A stretch of DNA of 64,000 nt from Litorivivens lipolytica (GTDB lineage: Bacteria > Pseudomonadota > Gammaproteobacteria > Pseudomonadales > Spongiibacteraceae), in NCBI RefSeq assembly GCF_014191715.1, contig NZ_JACHWY010000001.1, positions 1,426,001 through 1,490,000 on the forward strand. The letters run 5' to 3'. The notes under the pieces were generated by a model that did not search any database, was not told the DNA's origin, and saw only the letters and a program-made list of their open reading frames with translations. Positions 36,692 to 45,298 of this stretch are shown piece after piece; the stretch's first letter is position 1; the number at the start of each line of letters is the position of its first letter. Made by a program: the position numbers and the translations under genes.

Positions 36692-38752
36692 TTAGTGTAC
36701 GTCTTTCCAGTACTCGCGATTCAGCAAGAACGCAAAAACGAAAAACAGAGCAATAAAGAGTAACACATAAATGCCCAGCTGCTTGCGCTCAGCCTGCATG
36801 GGCTCACCGATGTACTCCAGGAAGTTCACCAGGTTGTACATAGCGGTATCGAATTCAGCGGGGCTCATGGAACCTTCCTGAACCAGCGTGAAGCTGCCAC
36901 AGGGGTTCAAGGCCTTACCGGATTCATCAAACAGAATATTCTCACCAGTCAGCTTGTCGCGCAAAATGCCACCGTTCTCGTCGCGAACCGGGCCGGGGGC
37001 GCAAGCCTGCAAACCCTGCAGCTCTTCCAGTACATGGGGCATACCCACATCAGGAAATACCCGGTTGTTCACACCGTAGGGGCGAGACTCATCCTGATAG
37101 AAGTTGCGCAGGTAAGTGTACAGCCACTGGGGGTTGCGAGAACGAGCGATCAGCGTCAGGTCAGGTGGTGCAGCACCGAAGAACTGCTTGCCGTCTTTAA
37201 ACGACATAGACCCTTCCATAAGGTCACCGATCAGATGGCTTGAGCTGAATTTCAGGTTCTCTTCAAACAGATCAACCGGAATGCCCAGATCGTCAGCGGT
37301 GCGCTTGTAGCGAGCGTACTGCAGACCGTGACAGCCCATGCAGTAGTTCATATAAAGCTGGGCACCGCTTTGCAGCGATGCCTTGTCAGTAACATCAAAC
37401 TCAACTTCATCACAGGGAATGGTGCCACAGGCGTAGGCGCTTTCCGCACCGACCGCCTTGATCGGGATGATGGCCAGACCCATGATCAGGATAAAGGCAC
37501 CGACACTGCGCCAGAAACCCATACCGCCATTCATGGTCACACGCTCAGGTACCGGCTTGGTCTTCTCAAGGCTGGTCCAGATCGGCATGGCCAGGAAGAA
37601 CAGGAAGTAAATCACTGAACAGATCTGAGCCAGAATGGTACGACCTTCGGTCGGCGCCTTCACACCCAGATAACCCAGGATGATAAAGGAGGAGGCAAAC
37701 AGCACCAGCGCAACCTTACTGAACATCCCTTTATAACGGATGGAGTTCACCGGGCTGCGATCCAGCCAGGGCAGTACAAACAAGATGGCTACCGAGGCAG
37801 CAAAGGCGATGAAGCCCAGCAGTTTATCGGGAACCGCACGCAGTACCGAATAGAACGGCGTGAAGTACCAGACAGGCGCGATGTGCTCAGGGGTCTTCAG
37901 GCTGTTGGCAATTTCAAAGTTGGCATACTCGATAAAGAAGCCACCCATTTCCGGCAGGAAGAAGATCACCGCACAGAAGATAAACAGGAATACCGCTACC
38001 GCCTGCAGGTCATGCACGGTGTAGTACGGGTGGAAAGCAACGCCATCCAGGGGCTTGCCGGTCTCATCCTTGTTCTTCTTGATATCAACGCCATCGGGGT
38101 TGTTGGAACCCACTTCGTGCAGCGCCAGCAGGTGAAGCACAACCAGCGCCAGCAAGACGATGGGCAGCGCCACCACGTGCAGGGCAAAGAAGCGGTTCAG
38201 GGTAATACCGGAAATCAGGTAGTCACCACGCACCCACTGTACGATGTCTTCACCCACCACCGGGATCGCCCCAAACAGCGAGATGATAACCTGGGCACCC
38301 CAGTAGGACATTTGCCCCCAGGGCAGTACATAACCGACGAAAGCCTCTGCCATCAGAATGACAAAGATCAGCATGCCGAACACCCACACCAGCTCGCGCG
38401 GCTTTTTGTAGGAGCCGTAGAGCAGACCGCGGAACATGTGGAGATACACGACCACAAAGAAGGCCGAGGCGCCGGTGGAGTGCATGTAACGGATGATCCA
38501 GCCGAAGTCCACATCACGCATGATGTATTCAACGGAGCGGAAGGCTTCTTCTGAAGACGGGGTGTAGCTCATGGTGAGCCAGATACCGGTCAGCAGCTGA
38601 TTAACCAGAACCAGCAGCGACAGGACACCGAAGAAATACCAGAAGTTGAAGTTCTTGGGCGCGTAGTATTTACCCATGTGGGTATTCCACGCACGCATGA
38701 TCGGCAGGCGATCATCAACCCAGTCACGCAGACCAATAAGCATGTTAATCAT
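36692..38752 (-). CDS. Fused cytochrome b / cytochrome c1 of the bc1 complex
   Basis: One uninterrupted 686-residue frame encodes two subunits of ubiquinol-cytochrome c reductase that are separate in most gammaproteobacteria. Residues 1 to about 405 are cytochrome b: eight hydrophobic helices, heme ligands H91/H105 and H192/H207, and the Qo motif PVWY (variant of PEWY). Residues 407-436 (MNGGMGFWRS then a hydrophobic run ending IKAVGA) look like a signal peptide with cleavage before E437. Residues 437-686 are cytochrome c1: heme site C471-M-G-C-H475, GMPHVLEE with the likely axial Met, and a C-terminal anchor (about 660-680). The arrangement resembles FbcH of Bradyrhizobium, a precursor cut into two proteins. 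It starts directly after the Rieske stop codon. Confidence 0.93.
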   Translation of the reverse strand: MINMLIGLRDWVDDRLPIMRAWNTHMGKYYAPKNFNFWYFFGVLSLLVLVNQLLTGIWLTMSYTPSSEEAFRSVEYIMRDVDFGWIIRYMHSTGASAFFVVVYLHMFRGLLYGSYKKPRELVWVFGMLIFVILMAEAFVGYVLPWGQMSYWGAQVIISLFGAIPVVGEDIVQWVRGDYLISGITLNRFFALHVVALPIVLLALVVLHLLALHEVGSNNPDGVDIKKNKDETGKPLDGVAFHPYYTVHDLQAVAVFLFIFCAVIFFLPEMGGFFIEYANFEIANSLKTPEHIAPVWYFTPFYSVLRAVPDKLLGFIAFAASVAILFVLPWLDRSPVNSIRYKGMFSKVALVLFASSFIILGYLGVKAPTEGRTILAQICSVIYFLFFLAMPIWTSLEKTKPVPERVTMNGGMGFWRSVGAFILIMGLAIIPIKAVGAESAYACGTIPCDEVEFDVTDKASLQSGAQLYMNYCMGCHGLQYARYKRTADDLGIPVDLFEENLKFSSSHLIGDLMEGSMSFKDGKQFFGAAPPDLTLIARSRNPQWLYTYLRNFYQDESRPYGVNNRVFPDVGMPHVLEELQGLQACAPGPVRDENGGILRDKLTGENILFDESGKALNPCGSFTLVQEGSMSPAEFDTAMYNLVNFLEYIGEPMQAERKQLGIYVLLFIALFFVFAFLLNREYWKDVH

Positions 38753-39352
38753 TTACGCCGCCTCCTGATCTACGCCGATAACCAATACGTTGTCGCTTTC
38801 ATAGCTATAGGGCGGCACCACCAGATTGTCAGAGGCGGGAACACCCTTATAGACGCGACCAGCGAGGTCAAACTTGGAACCGTGACAGGGGCAGAAAAAG
38901 CCGCCTTGCCAGGTATCGCCACCGAGGTCGGCCGCGCCAACTTCGAAGCGTTTTTTCGGCGCACAGCCGAGGTGGGTACACAGACCAACCAGCACCAGAA
39001 TTTCGGGCTTGATCGAACGGGCCTGAGGATCAACATAGGCCGGTTGCTGGGCCGCATTGCCTGACTGCGGGTCTTTCAGGAAGTCGTCGACCTTGTCGAG
39101 ACCGGCAACCTGCTCGTCGGTGCGACGCATCACGTACACCGGCTTGCCACGCCATTCCTTGACGACCATCTGGCCCGGCTCAAGCTTGCTGATATCAACC
39201 TTAACGGGCGCACCGGCCGCTTCGGCCTTGGCGCTGGGGTTCCAGGAACCCACAAACGGCACTGCGACACCAACAGCCCCTGCCGCGCCCACTACCGATG
39301 TAGCGGCGGTCAGGAAGCGTCGACGCCCCGTATTTACTCCGTCATTGCTCAT
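38753..39352 (-). CDS. petA: Rieske iron-sulfur subunit of the bc1 complex
   Basis: This subunit carries electrons from ubiquinol to cytochrome c1. It has 199 residues. The twin-arginine signal/anchor GRRRFLTAATS (residues 9-19) precedes a hydrophobic segment (about 16-34). Cluster ligands are C125/H127 in CTHLGC and C154/H157 in CPCHGS; C130 and C156 form the disulfide. It is first in the petA-petBC operon, with a likely promoter 85-115 bp upstream. Confidence 0.96.
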   Translation of the reverse strand: MSNDGVNTGRRRFLTAATSVVGAAGAVGVAVPFVGSWNPSAKAEAAGAPVKVDISKLEPGQMVVKEWRGKPVYVMRRTDEQVAGLDKVDDFLKDPQSGNAAQQPAYVDPQARSIKPEILVLVGLCTHLGCAPKKRFEVGAADLGGDTWQGGFFCPCHGSKFDLAGRVYKGVPASDNLVVPPYSYESDNVLVIGVDQEAA

Positions 39353-39429
39353 GACGTTTCCCCCATTACTCAGAAAAGTCCAGGATGATTCAGGGATGGG
39401 AAAGGCAAACCTGAGTCAGAATTCAAATG

Positions 39430-39465
39430 GGGGCAAATAGTAAAGAAATTGCCCCTGTGTGACAA
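39430..39465 (-). promoter_or_regulatory. petA promoter with inverted repeat over the -10
   Basis: On the minus strand TTGTCA (39465-39460) and TACTAT (39442-39437) are 17 bp apart. A perfect 7-bp inverted repeat GGGGCAA-N12-TTGCCCC (39430-39436 and 39449-39455) brackets the -10 element. The promoter call is well supported by spacing. The repeat could be an operator for an unknown regulator of the bc1 genes. Confidence 0.55.
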
Positions 39466-39508
39466 GGCGAATCTCCCTCTACACGGCGCTTCCAGCGCGG
39501 TAAGGCGC

Positions 39509-39546
39509 AAAAAAAACGCCCTGCGAAATAACTCCACAGGGCGTTT
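39509..39546 (-). terminator. Intrinsic terminator of the rplM-rpsI operon
   Basis: On the minus strand AAACGCCCTG pairs with CAGGGCGTTT across a 13-base loop and is followed by eight T residues. It lies 47 bp after the rpsI stop and separates the ribosomal operon from petA. Confidence 0.9.
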
Positions 39547-39592
39547 GAAAGACACCGGAGAGAAGACCTCTCCCAGCAACTCTGCCGTGCGA

Positions 39593-39985
39593 TTAACGCT
39601 TGGAGAATTGCGGCTTCTTACGTGCTTTGCGCAGACCCACTTTCTTACGCTCAACTTCACGAGCGTCGCGGGTAACGTAGCCAGCCTTACGCAGCGAACC
39701 GCGCAGACCTTCGTCGTACTCCATCAGAGCACGCGTGATGCCGTGACGAATCGCGCCCGCTTGACCAAAGCTGCCACCACCGGCAACGGTCACGTTGACG
39801 TCAAACTTCTCGGTCAGCTCAACCAGTTCCAGCGGCTGACGCACGATCATGCGCGCTACTTCGCGACCAAAGTACTGGTCCAGCGGACGCTTGTTGATGG
39901 TGATTGCACCGGTCCCCTGCTTCAGAAACACACGAGCAGTTGAGGTTTTGCGGCGACCGGTTCCGTAGTATTGGCTAGCTGACAT
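39593..39985 (-). CDS. rpsI: 30S ribosomal protein S9
   Basis: This 130-residue protein has the family motifs [16 protein letters not shown] (N-terminal), [19 protein letters not shown] and the basic C terminus RKKPQFSKR, whose last residues reach the P-site tRNA. It follows rplM by 15 bp. Confidence 0.98.
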   Translation of the reverse strand: MSASQYYGTGRRKTSTARVFLKQGTGAITINKRPLDQYFGREVARMIVRQPLELVELTEKFDVNVTVAGGGSFGQAGAIRHGITRALMEYDEGLRGSLRKAGYVTRDAREVERKKVGLRKARKKPQFSKR

Positions 39986-40000
39986 AAATTTGGCGTCCGA

Positions 40001-40429
40001 TTAGATCTTGAGTTCTTGCGGCTGTTGCGCAGCGTGAGGGTGAGCTTCACCTGCGTACACTTTCAGTTTCTTGAACATGGCGCGACCCAGCGGGTTACGC
40101 GGCAGCATGCCCTTTACAGCGCGCTGCAGAACACGCTCAGGCGCGCGCTCGATCAGCTTCTCGAAGCTGAACGACTTCAGACCACCCGGGTAACCGGTGT
40201 GGTGGTGATACATTTTGTCAGTGGCTTTTTTACCGGTGACCGCAACCTTCTCGCAGTTGACCACAACGATGTAATCGCCAGTATCAACGTGCGGAGTGTA
40301 TTCCGGCTTGTGTTTGCCACGCAGGCGATGTGCGATCTCGCTGGCCAGACGCCCCAAGGTTTTTCCTTCGGCATCAACCACATACCAGTCACGCTTCACA
40401 GCGTCAGGGTTTGCACTATAGGTTTTCAT
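40001..40429 (-). CDS. rplM: 50S ribosomal protein L13
   Basis: L13 has 142 residues, the E. coli length. It begins [20 protein letters not shown] and contains the signature [18 protein letters not shown] and [13 protein letters not shown]. An open frame to 40621 overlaps zapE and has no homology. The ATG at 40429 is the true start. It is transcribed with rpsI from the promoter at 40470-40498. Confidence 0.98.
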   Translation of the reverse strand: MKTYSANPDAVKRDWYVVDAEGKTLGRLASEIAHRLRGKHKPEYTPHVDTGDYIVVVNCEKVAVTGKKATDKMYHHHTGYPGGLKSFSFEKLIERAPERVLQRAVKGMLPRNPLGRAMFKKLKVYAGEAHPHAAQQPQELKI

Positions 40430-40469
40430 CAATCCTGCCCCAAAGGCTCGTACATAAGAAAGAGCGCGA

Positions 40470-40498
40470 ATACTACAGAACCGGCCCTGCCATTTCAA
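40470..40498 (-). promoter_or_regulatory. Promoter of rplM-rpsI
   Basis: On the minus strand TTGAAA (40498-40493) and TAGTAT (40475-40470) are separated by exactly 17 bp. The bases after the -10 (TCGCGC) form a GC-rich discriminator, typical of promoters repressed by ppGpp. It lies 40 bp before the rplM ATG. Confidence 0.7.
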
Positions 40499-40526
40499 GC
40501 GTTTAATAGCCGCTGGCCAGGGATTT

Positions 40527-41633
40527 TTATGGCCTGTGCTCGCGCGCCAGATAGTCGTGCGACTGCATCTCCAGCAGCCGACTGACCGTGCGCTGGAATT
40601 CGAATTCCAGGCGCCCGCCACTATACAGGGATTCGAGCGGCACCGCCGCTGACATCACCAGTTTTACATGCCGATCATAGAATTCGTCGACCATATTAAT
40701 AAACCGCCGCGCCTGATCGTCGTTTTTACTGCCCATTTGGGGCACATTACTGACCAATACCGCGTGGTAAATGCGCGCCAGCTCGATATAGTCATTCTGG
40801 CTACGCGGCCCGTCACAGAGCACCTTGAAGTCAAACCAGACGACATCATCGGCCACGAAGCGCGCCTTGATCTGACGCCCCTCAATATCCAGCTCGACAT
40901 CGGCCTGCCCCGGCTCCGGCGACAACTTCTCGAAAGAATCTGCCAGACTTTCATCCGCCTCGGGGTCCAGCGGGCTGTGGTAAAGCTCAGCCTGCTCCAG
41001 CGTGCGCAGACGGTAGTCGATACCGCCATCCACGTTAACCACCTTGGTGCGCGCCTTGATCAAATCGATCGCCGGCAGAAAACGGGCCCGCTGCAAGCCG
41101 TCTTTGTAAAGCTCTTCCGGCACAATATTCGAGGTCGCCACCAGCACCACCCCCCGGGCAAACAGCTCCTGGAACAGGCCCGCCAGAATCATGGCGTCAG
41201 TGATATCGGAAACGAAAAACTCATCAAAACAGATGACCCGCGCCTCCCGGGAAATCCGGTCCGCAATCACGGTCAGCGGGTTCTTTTCGCCCGCCAGCAT
41301 TTTCAGATCGCCGTGCACCCGGCGCATAAAGCGGTGGAAGTGCGCGCGCATCTTGCGCTCAAAGGGCAGACACTCGTAGAAGGTGTCCATCAGGTAGGTC
41401 TTGCCGCGTCCGACACCACCCCAGAAATAGAGCCCTTTCACCGGCTCGCGCTCTTCACCAATAAAACGCCCGAGCAGCCGCTGCACCACACTGGCCGCCT
41501 TTTGAGTCTGCTCCAGCTCAACCAGCTCGTCATAGAGGCGCTGCAGACACTCGACCGCATGCATCTGCGCCGGATCCGGCGTGAAATCGGGCCGCTGAAG
41601 GTCAGCGTTATAGCGCTCCAGAGGGGTTGCCAT
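40527..41633 (-). CDS. zapE: Cell division ATPase ZapE (AFG1 family)
   Basis: ZapE is an AAA+ ATPase that associates with the Z ring in E. coli under stress and resembles mitochondrial AFG1/LACE1. It has 368 residues from the ATG at 41633. Walker A is GGVGRGKT (72-79), and the Walker B region is [11 protein letters not shown]. The [17 protein letters not shown] sensor region is conserved. A frame open to 41672 adds no known sequence. It is next to rplM and divergent from zapG, as in E. coli yhcM/yhcB. Confidence 0.92.
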   Translation of the reverse strand: MATPLERYNADLQRPDFTPDPAQMHAVECLQRLYDELVELEQTQKAASVVQRLLGRFIGEEREPVKGLYFWGGVGRGKTYLMDTFYECLPFERKMRAHFHRFMRRVHGDLKMLAGEKNPLTVIADRISREARVICFDEFFVSDITDAMILAGLFQELFARGVVLVATSNIVPEELYKDGLQRARFLPAIDLIKARTKVVNVDGGIDYRLRTLEQAELYHSPLDPEADESLADSFEKLSPEPGQADVELDIEGRQIKARFVADDVVWFDFKVLCDGPRSQNDYIELARIYHAVLVSNVPQMGSKNDDQARRFINMVDEFYDRHVKLVMSAAVPLESLYSGGRLEFEFQRTVSRLLEMQSHDYLAREHRP

Positions 41634-41783
41634 GGTCAGTGTTTGCGTGCGCGATAGCCAAAGAGGGCGCAACTTTAACGATAGCGGAGACTTTTCGCAA
41701 TTTTTGCAAGCGATTCGCTTTCGCCGGGGCCGGCAGCCGTTATACTAAAGCCCTCTCTTATGCACTGCCCTCTGGAGTGATTT

Positions 41784-42260
41784 GTGTACGAAACTTCAAC
41801 CGTTGCCCTGATCGCCTTTGTCGCCCTGATCGTCGGCCTCGCTGCCGGCGCCTGGCTGATCAACAAACTGTCACCCTCCCAGCAGAACCGCAAGGCCCTG
41901 GAAAAACACATCCAGAAGCTGCAGCGCCAGCAGCAGGATTATCAGGACCAGGTAAACCAGCACTTCAGCAAAACCGCTGACCTGCTGAACCAGATGACTG
42001 AAAGCTACCGCGACGTGCACAACCACCTCGCGAAAAGCGCCAGCGAGCTGACCAGCCACGGCATCAGCCCACTGCAAGCACTGCCCGAGGATCGCCCCTT
42101 TATTCAGGGCGAGCCACTCAAAGTCGCTGCCGAGCAGCCTCTCGATTACGCCCCGCGCAAACCCGGCGGTAAAGGCGCTCTCGATGAAGACTACGGCCTG
42201 GACAAGGCCGAGAAAGAAAAGAAAGAAGCAGAGCGCGTAGCCGCCCCAACCGGCCTGTAA
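41784..42260 (+). CDS. zapG: ZapG/YhcB-type inner-membrane coiled-coil protein (DUF1043)
   Basis: This is a 158-residue protein. One N-terminal transmembrane helix (about residues 6-26) is followed by a coiled coil (about 30-85) rich in Gln and Lys, then a disordered, charged tail. E. coli YhcB/ZapG links envelope synthesis and division. The start codon is GTG, with GGAG at 41773-41776 upstream. It is divergent from zapE and convergent with the Nif3-family gene. Confidence 0.88.
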   Translation: MYETSTVALIAFVALIVGLAAGAWLINKLSPSQQNRKALEKHIQKLQRQQQDYQDQVNQHFSKTADLLNQMTESYRDVHNHLAKSASELTSHGISPLQALPEDRPFIQGEPLKVAAEQPLDYAPRKPGGKGALDEDYGLDKAEKEKKEAERVAAPTGL

Positions 42261-42270
42261 ATCAGGCCGG
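42250..42270. terminator. Bidirectional hairpin holding both stop codons of zapG and the Nif3 gene
   Basis: CCGGCCTG-TAAAT-CAGGCCGG is a perfect 8-bp stem with a 5-base loop. The loop contains the zapG stop TAA and overlaps the stop of the convergent gene. Short A/T-rich runs follow on the plus strand (ATTAT). It probably terminates or stabilises both transcripts. Confidence 0.6.
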
Positions 42271-43023
42271 ATTATCGATATCGATAAATTCGTGCTCTAT
42301 TCCTAGGCAGGCCGCGAGATGGTCTGCCACGGCCGGCGCACCATAGCGCTCGGTAGCATGATGCCCAGCCGCAATAAAATGCAGACCCAGCTCACGGGCC
42401 TCGTGAATCGTCTGCTCTGAAACCTCTCCAGTCAGATAACAATCCACCCCCAGCGCAGCCGCCTGCGCCAGATAGCCCTGAGCGCCGCCAGTACACCAGG
42501 CCACGCGCTGTATGGGGCGATCACCCACCGCCTCCAACAGGACCTTGCGGTCCAGACTGCGCGAAACCAGAGCCGCAACATCCTGCGCCTGCATAGGCTG
42601 TGGAAAGCGGCCATAGTTGCCGATAGGAAATTCAGCCTCCGGCTGCAGGCCACCATCCACAATCAAACCCAGCCGCTTGGCCAACTGGGCATTGTTGCCA
42701 AGTTCCGGGTGCGCATCCAGCGGCAGGTGGTAGGCCAGCAGACTGACCTCATTTTGCAGCAGGCGCCGAATTCTCCGCCCCTTCATGCCACTGATACAGG
42801 GATCTTCACCGCGCCAGAAATATCCGTGGTGCACCAGAATGGCATCGGCACCTCGTTCGATGGCCGCATCAATCAAGGCCAACGACGCCGTTACACCACT
42901 GACCAGCTTTTTCACCTCCGGTTTGCCCTCAACCTGCAGACCATTCGGACAGTAGTCCTGAAACTTCTCTGGCTGCAGCAGACGATTGGCCTGGCCCAGG
43001 AGTGAAGAAAGCGCAACGCTCAT
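42262..43023 (-). CDS. Nif3-like dinuclear metal center protein
   Basis: This 253-residue protein belongs to the NIF3/YbgI (DUF34) family, hexameric proteins with a two-metal centre. A GTP cyclohydrolase I type 2-like or metal-chaperone role has been proposed, but the function is not settled. Family motifs are DYCPNGLQVEG (N-terminal), ADAILVHHGYFWRGE (metal ligands) and FIAAGHHATERYG. The ATG at 43023 is used; upstream frame sequence is not conserved. It lies beside the degS/algW-like gene, as in Pseudomonas. Confidence 0.9.
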   Translation of the reverse strand: MSVALSSLLGQANRLLQPEKFQDYCPNGLQVEGKPEVKKLVSGVTASLALIDAAIERGADAILVHHGYFWRGEDPCISGMKGRRIRRLLQNEVSLLAYHLPLDAHPELGNNAQLAKRLGLIVDGGLQPEAEFPIGNYGRFPQPMQAQDVAALVSRSLDRKVLLEAVGDRPIQRVAWCTGGAQGYLAQAAALGVDCYLTGEVSEQTIHEARELGLHFIAAGHHATERYGAPAVADHLAACLGIEHEFIDIDNPA

Positions 43024-43111
43024 ATCGATCAATCCCCTCGAGTGTGTAGAATGCGAGTTTACGCGAATTGACGATAATTTTCGGTCATTCGAGCTCTGAC
43101 AAGGATTGTAT

Positions 43112-44203
43112 ATGCCCAACTCACTGCGCTGGCTGCTGTGGCCGGTTATCGCCGGACTTGTCGCCGGCCTCGCCATTGTCGCCCTGCGCCAACCGGCCGT
43201 CCCCGCGCCTCTGCCCGCCAGCAGCAGTGCCGCGCCGGGCTACGCCAGTGCGTTTAATCGGGCCGCTCCCGCGGTGGTGAACATTTACACCTCCAAGGTT
43301 GTGCAGACGCCTCGCTCCTCCGTTTTTGAAGACCCGATCCTTCGTCATTTTTTTCGCCGCGGTAATCCCGCTGAGCGCGAAAAGGTAGAACGTAGTCTGG
43401 GTTCGGGTGTGATTGTCTCTGACCAAGGCTACCTGCTCACCAACCTTCACGTGATTCAGGGCGCCGACGAAATTCTGGTCTTACTGCAGGACGGGCGCCA
43501 ATCCATCGCCCGCCTGATTGGCAGCGACCCGGAAACAGACCTCGCCGTGCTCAAGATCAACCTGCCCGAATTGCAACCGATCGCTCTCGGCAATACCCCG
43601 CAGGTGCAGGTAGGCGATATCGTACTGGCGATCGGCAACCCCTATGGATTCGGGCAATCCATGTCTCAGGGCATCGTCAGCGCGAAGGGGCGCTATGGTT
43701 TGGGGCTGACCAACTACGAAAACTTTATTCAGACCGACGCCGCCATCAACCCGGGCAATTCCGGCGGCGCACTGGTTGACCACGAAGGTCGCCTGATCGG
43801 CATCAATACCGCCATTTACACTCAATCCGGCGGCTCTACCGGCATTGGCCTGGCGATTCCTGCGGATTTAGCCCTGCGCACCATGAAGGATATTATTGAA
43901 TACGGCCGCCCGGTGCGTGGCTGGCTCGGACTGGAAGTGAAATCGGTCGCGCCGCAGAGCAACGGCGTCGTGATCAGCGCCATTATGCCCGGCGGGCCAG
44001 CAGCCAAGGCGGGATTGAAAATCGGTGACGTTATTTTCGCGATCAACGAAACCCCGGTAGGCGATGGTCATGCGGGCATGAATGAGATTGCCGCCACGCG
44101 CCCCGGCTCAACCGTCAGTTTGGATTTCGCGCGCGCTGGCGAACGCCAGCGGCTGGATATTGTGGTGGGCATTCGCCCGGCACCGGTCGCTGCCAGCGGC
44201 TGA
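43112..44203 (+). CDS. algW: DegS/AlgW-type periplasmic serine protease
   Basis: This membrane-anchored trypsin-like protease cuts the anti-sigma factor RseA/MucA when its PDZ domain binds misfolded porin C termini, so starting the sigmaE/AlgU envelope response. It has 363 residues with an N-terminal signal anchor (about 8-26). The catalytic triad is H113 (TNLHVI), D143 (ETDLAVL) and S217 (NPGNSGGAL). A single PDZ domain (about 260-350) places it in the DegS/AlgW group rather than the two-PDZ DegP group. The ATG at 43112 has AAGGA 6 bases upstream (43101-43105). Confidence 0.93.
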   Translation: MPNSLRWLLWPVIAGLVAGLAIVALRQPAVPAPLPASSSAAPGYASAFNRAAPAVVNIYTSKVVQTPRSSVFEDPILRHFFRRGNPAEREKVERSLGSGVIVSDQGYLLTNLHVIQGADEILVLLQDGRQSIARLIGSDPETDLAVLKINLPELQPIALGNTPQVQVGDIVLAIGNPYGFGQSMSQGIVSAKGRYGLGLTNYENFIQTDAAINPGNSGGALVDHEGRLIGINTAIYTQSGGSTGIGLAIPADLALRTMKDIIEYGRPVRGWLGLEVKSVAPQSNGVVISAIMPGGPAAKAGLKIGDVIFAINETPVGDGHAGMNEIAATRPGSTVSLDFARAGERQRLDIVVGIRPAPVAASG

Positions 44204-44205
44204 AC

Positions 44206-45285
44206 TCAGGCCGCCAGCGCGGCCTTAAAGGCGTCGAGCATGCGCGCATTTTCATCCGGCGTGCCCACGGTAAAGCGCAGGCAATCGGCAAGCGCCGGGT
44301 GTGCGCCATCCAGGCATTTCACCAGCACGCCCGCGGCTTTCATCGTTGCGTGCACCTCGCGCGCTGCAGCGCAGCGCAGCAGGATAAAGTTGGCTTCACT
44401 GGGCCAACACGTCACGCCATCCATAGCCGCAAGGGCTGAAAACAGGGCTTCGCGTTCCCGGCGAATGGTCTGGGTCTGATCGGTCAATACCGCAAAATGA
44501 TCCAGCGCAAATTCTGCGCTAACCTGCGTCAATACATTGATGTTGTAGGGCAAGCGCAGCTTGTCCAGCTCATGCAGCCATGCCGGCGCACCAATCAGAA
44601 TACCCAGCCGCAGACCGGCCAGCCCCACCTTACTGAGGGTCCGCATTACCAGCACATTGGGATGCTGCAAGCTTGGCAGGTGATCCGCATCGGTAAAGGC
44701 GGTATAAGCCTCATCAATCACGACCAGCCCGGGACAAGCCTTGATCACGGCTTCAACCTTGTCCGCCGAGAACAGGTTCCCGGTCGGATTATTGGGCATA
44801 GCCAGAAATACCAGCGCGGGCTGGGTACGCTCAATTGCCGCCAGCATGGCCGGCAGATCGAGATCAAAGTTTTCGTCCAGCGGCACACCGCAGTAACCCA
44901 TACCGACAAAACTGGCAATCATGCGATACATGACAAAACCCGGCTCGGGCGCCAGCAAGGTGCGACCGGAACCTGCAACCGCCATCGCCAGCAGCTGAAT
45001 AATTTCGTCAGAGCCATTGCCGAGCAGAATGTCGTGCTCGTCGGCAATGCCCATCACCTTCCGCAGACCTTCTTTTACCTTGACCGCCGTCGCATCAGGA
45101 TAGCGATTCAGCGCCGCGCCTTCGAGGCGTTGCTGCCAGTCCGCCACCATCTCCGGCGGCCAGGAGTAGGGATTTTCCATGGCATCGAGCTTGACCATGC
45201 CATCGGCGGGCGGCACATGATAGGCATCAATCGCACGGATTTCGGGGCGCACCCAGCGCTCAATCAGCGCAGTGGTATCAGTCAT
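44206..45285 (-). CDS. hisC: Histidinol-phosphate aminotransferase
   Basis: HisC is a PLP enzyme that converts imidazole acetol phosphate and glutamate to histidinol phosphate. It has 359 residues from the ATG at 45285. The Schiff-base lysine is K219 in TLSKVGLAGLRLG. PNNPTGN (165-170), DEAYTAF and the C-terminal RFTVGTPDEN phosphate-binding Arg are conserved. It is last in a hisG-hisD-hisC run behind murA. Its stop faces the algW stop, 2 bases away. Confidence 0.95.
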   Translation of the reverse strand: MTDTTALIERWVRPEIRAIDAYHVPPADGMVKLDAMENPYSWPPEMVADWQQRLEGAALNRYPDATAVKVKEGLRKVMGIADEHDILLGNGSDEIIQLLAMAVAGSGRTLLAPEPGFVMYRMIASFVGMGYCGVPLDENFDLDLPAMLAAIERTQPALVFLAMPNNPTGNLFSADKVEAVIKACPGLVVIDEAYTAFTDADHLPSLQHPNVLVMRTLSKVGLAGLRLGILIGAPAWLHELDKLRLPYNINVLTQVSAEFALDHFAVLTDQTQTIRREREALFSALAAMDGVTCWPSEANFILLRCAAAREVHATMKAAGVLVKCLDGAHPALADCLRFTVGTPDENARMLDAFKAALAA

Positions 45286-45298
45286 TGTGGGCTTCCGG

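Noticed and set aside
36692-38752. Cytochrome b/c1 fusion as an assembly error
   Set aside because: The junction codes smoothly for a normal cytochrome b end and then a complete signal peptide in one frame. A random frameshift would not usually give this, though reads should be checked.
40668-41657. 329-codon frame on the plus strand
   Set aside because: Antisense shadow of zapE with no motif of its own.
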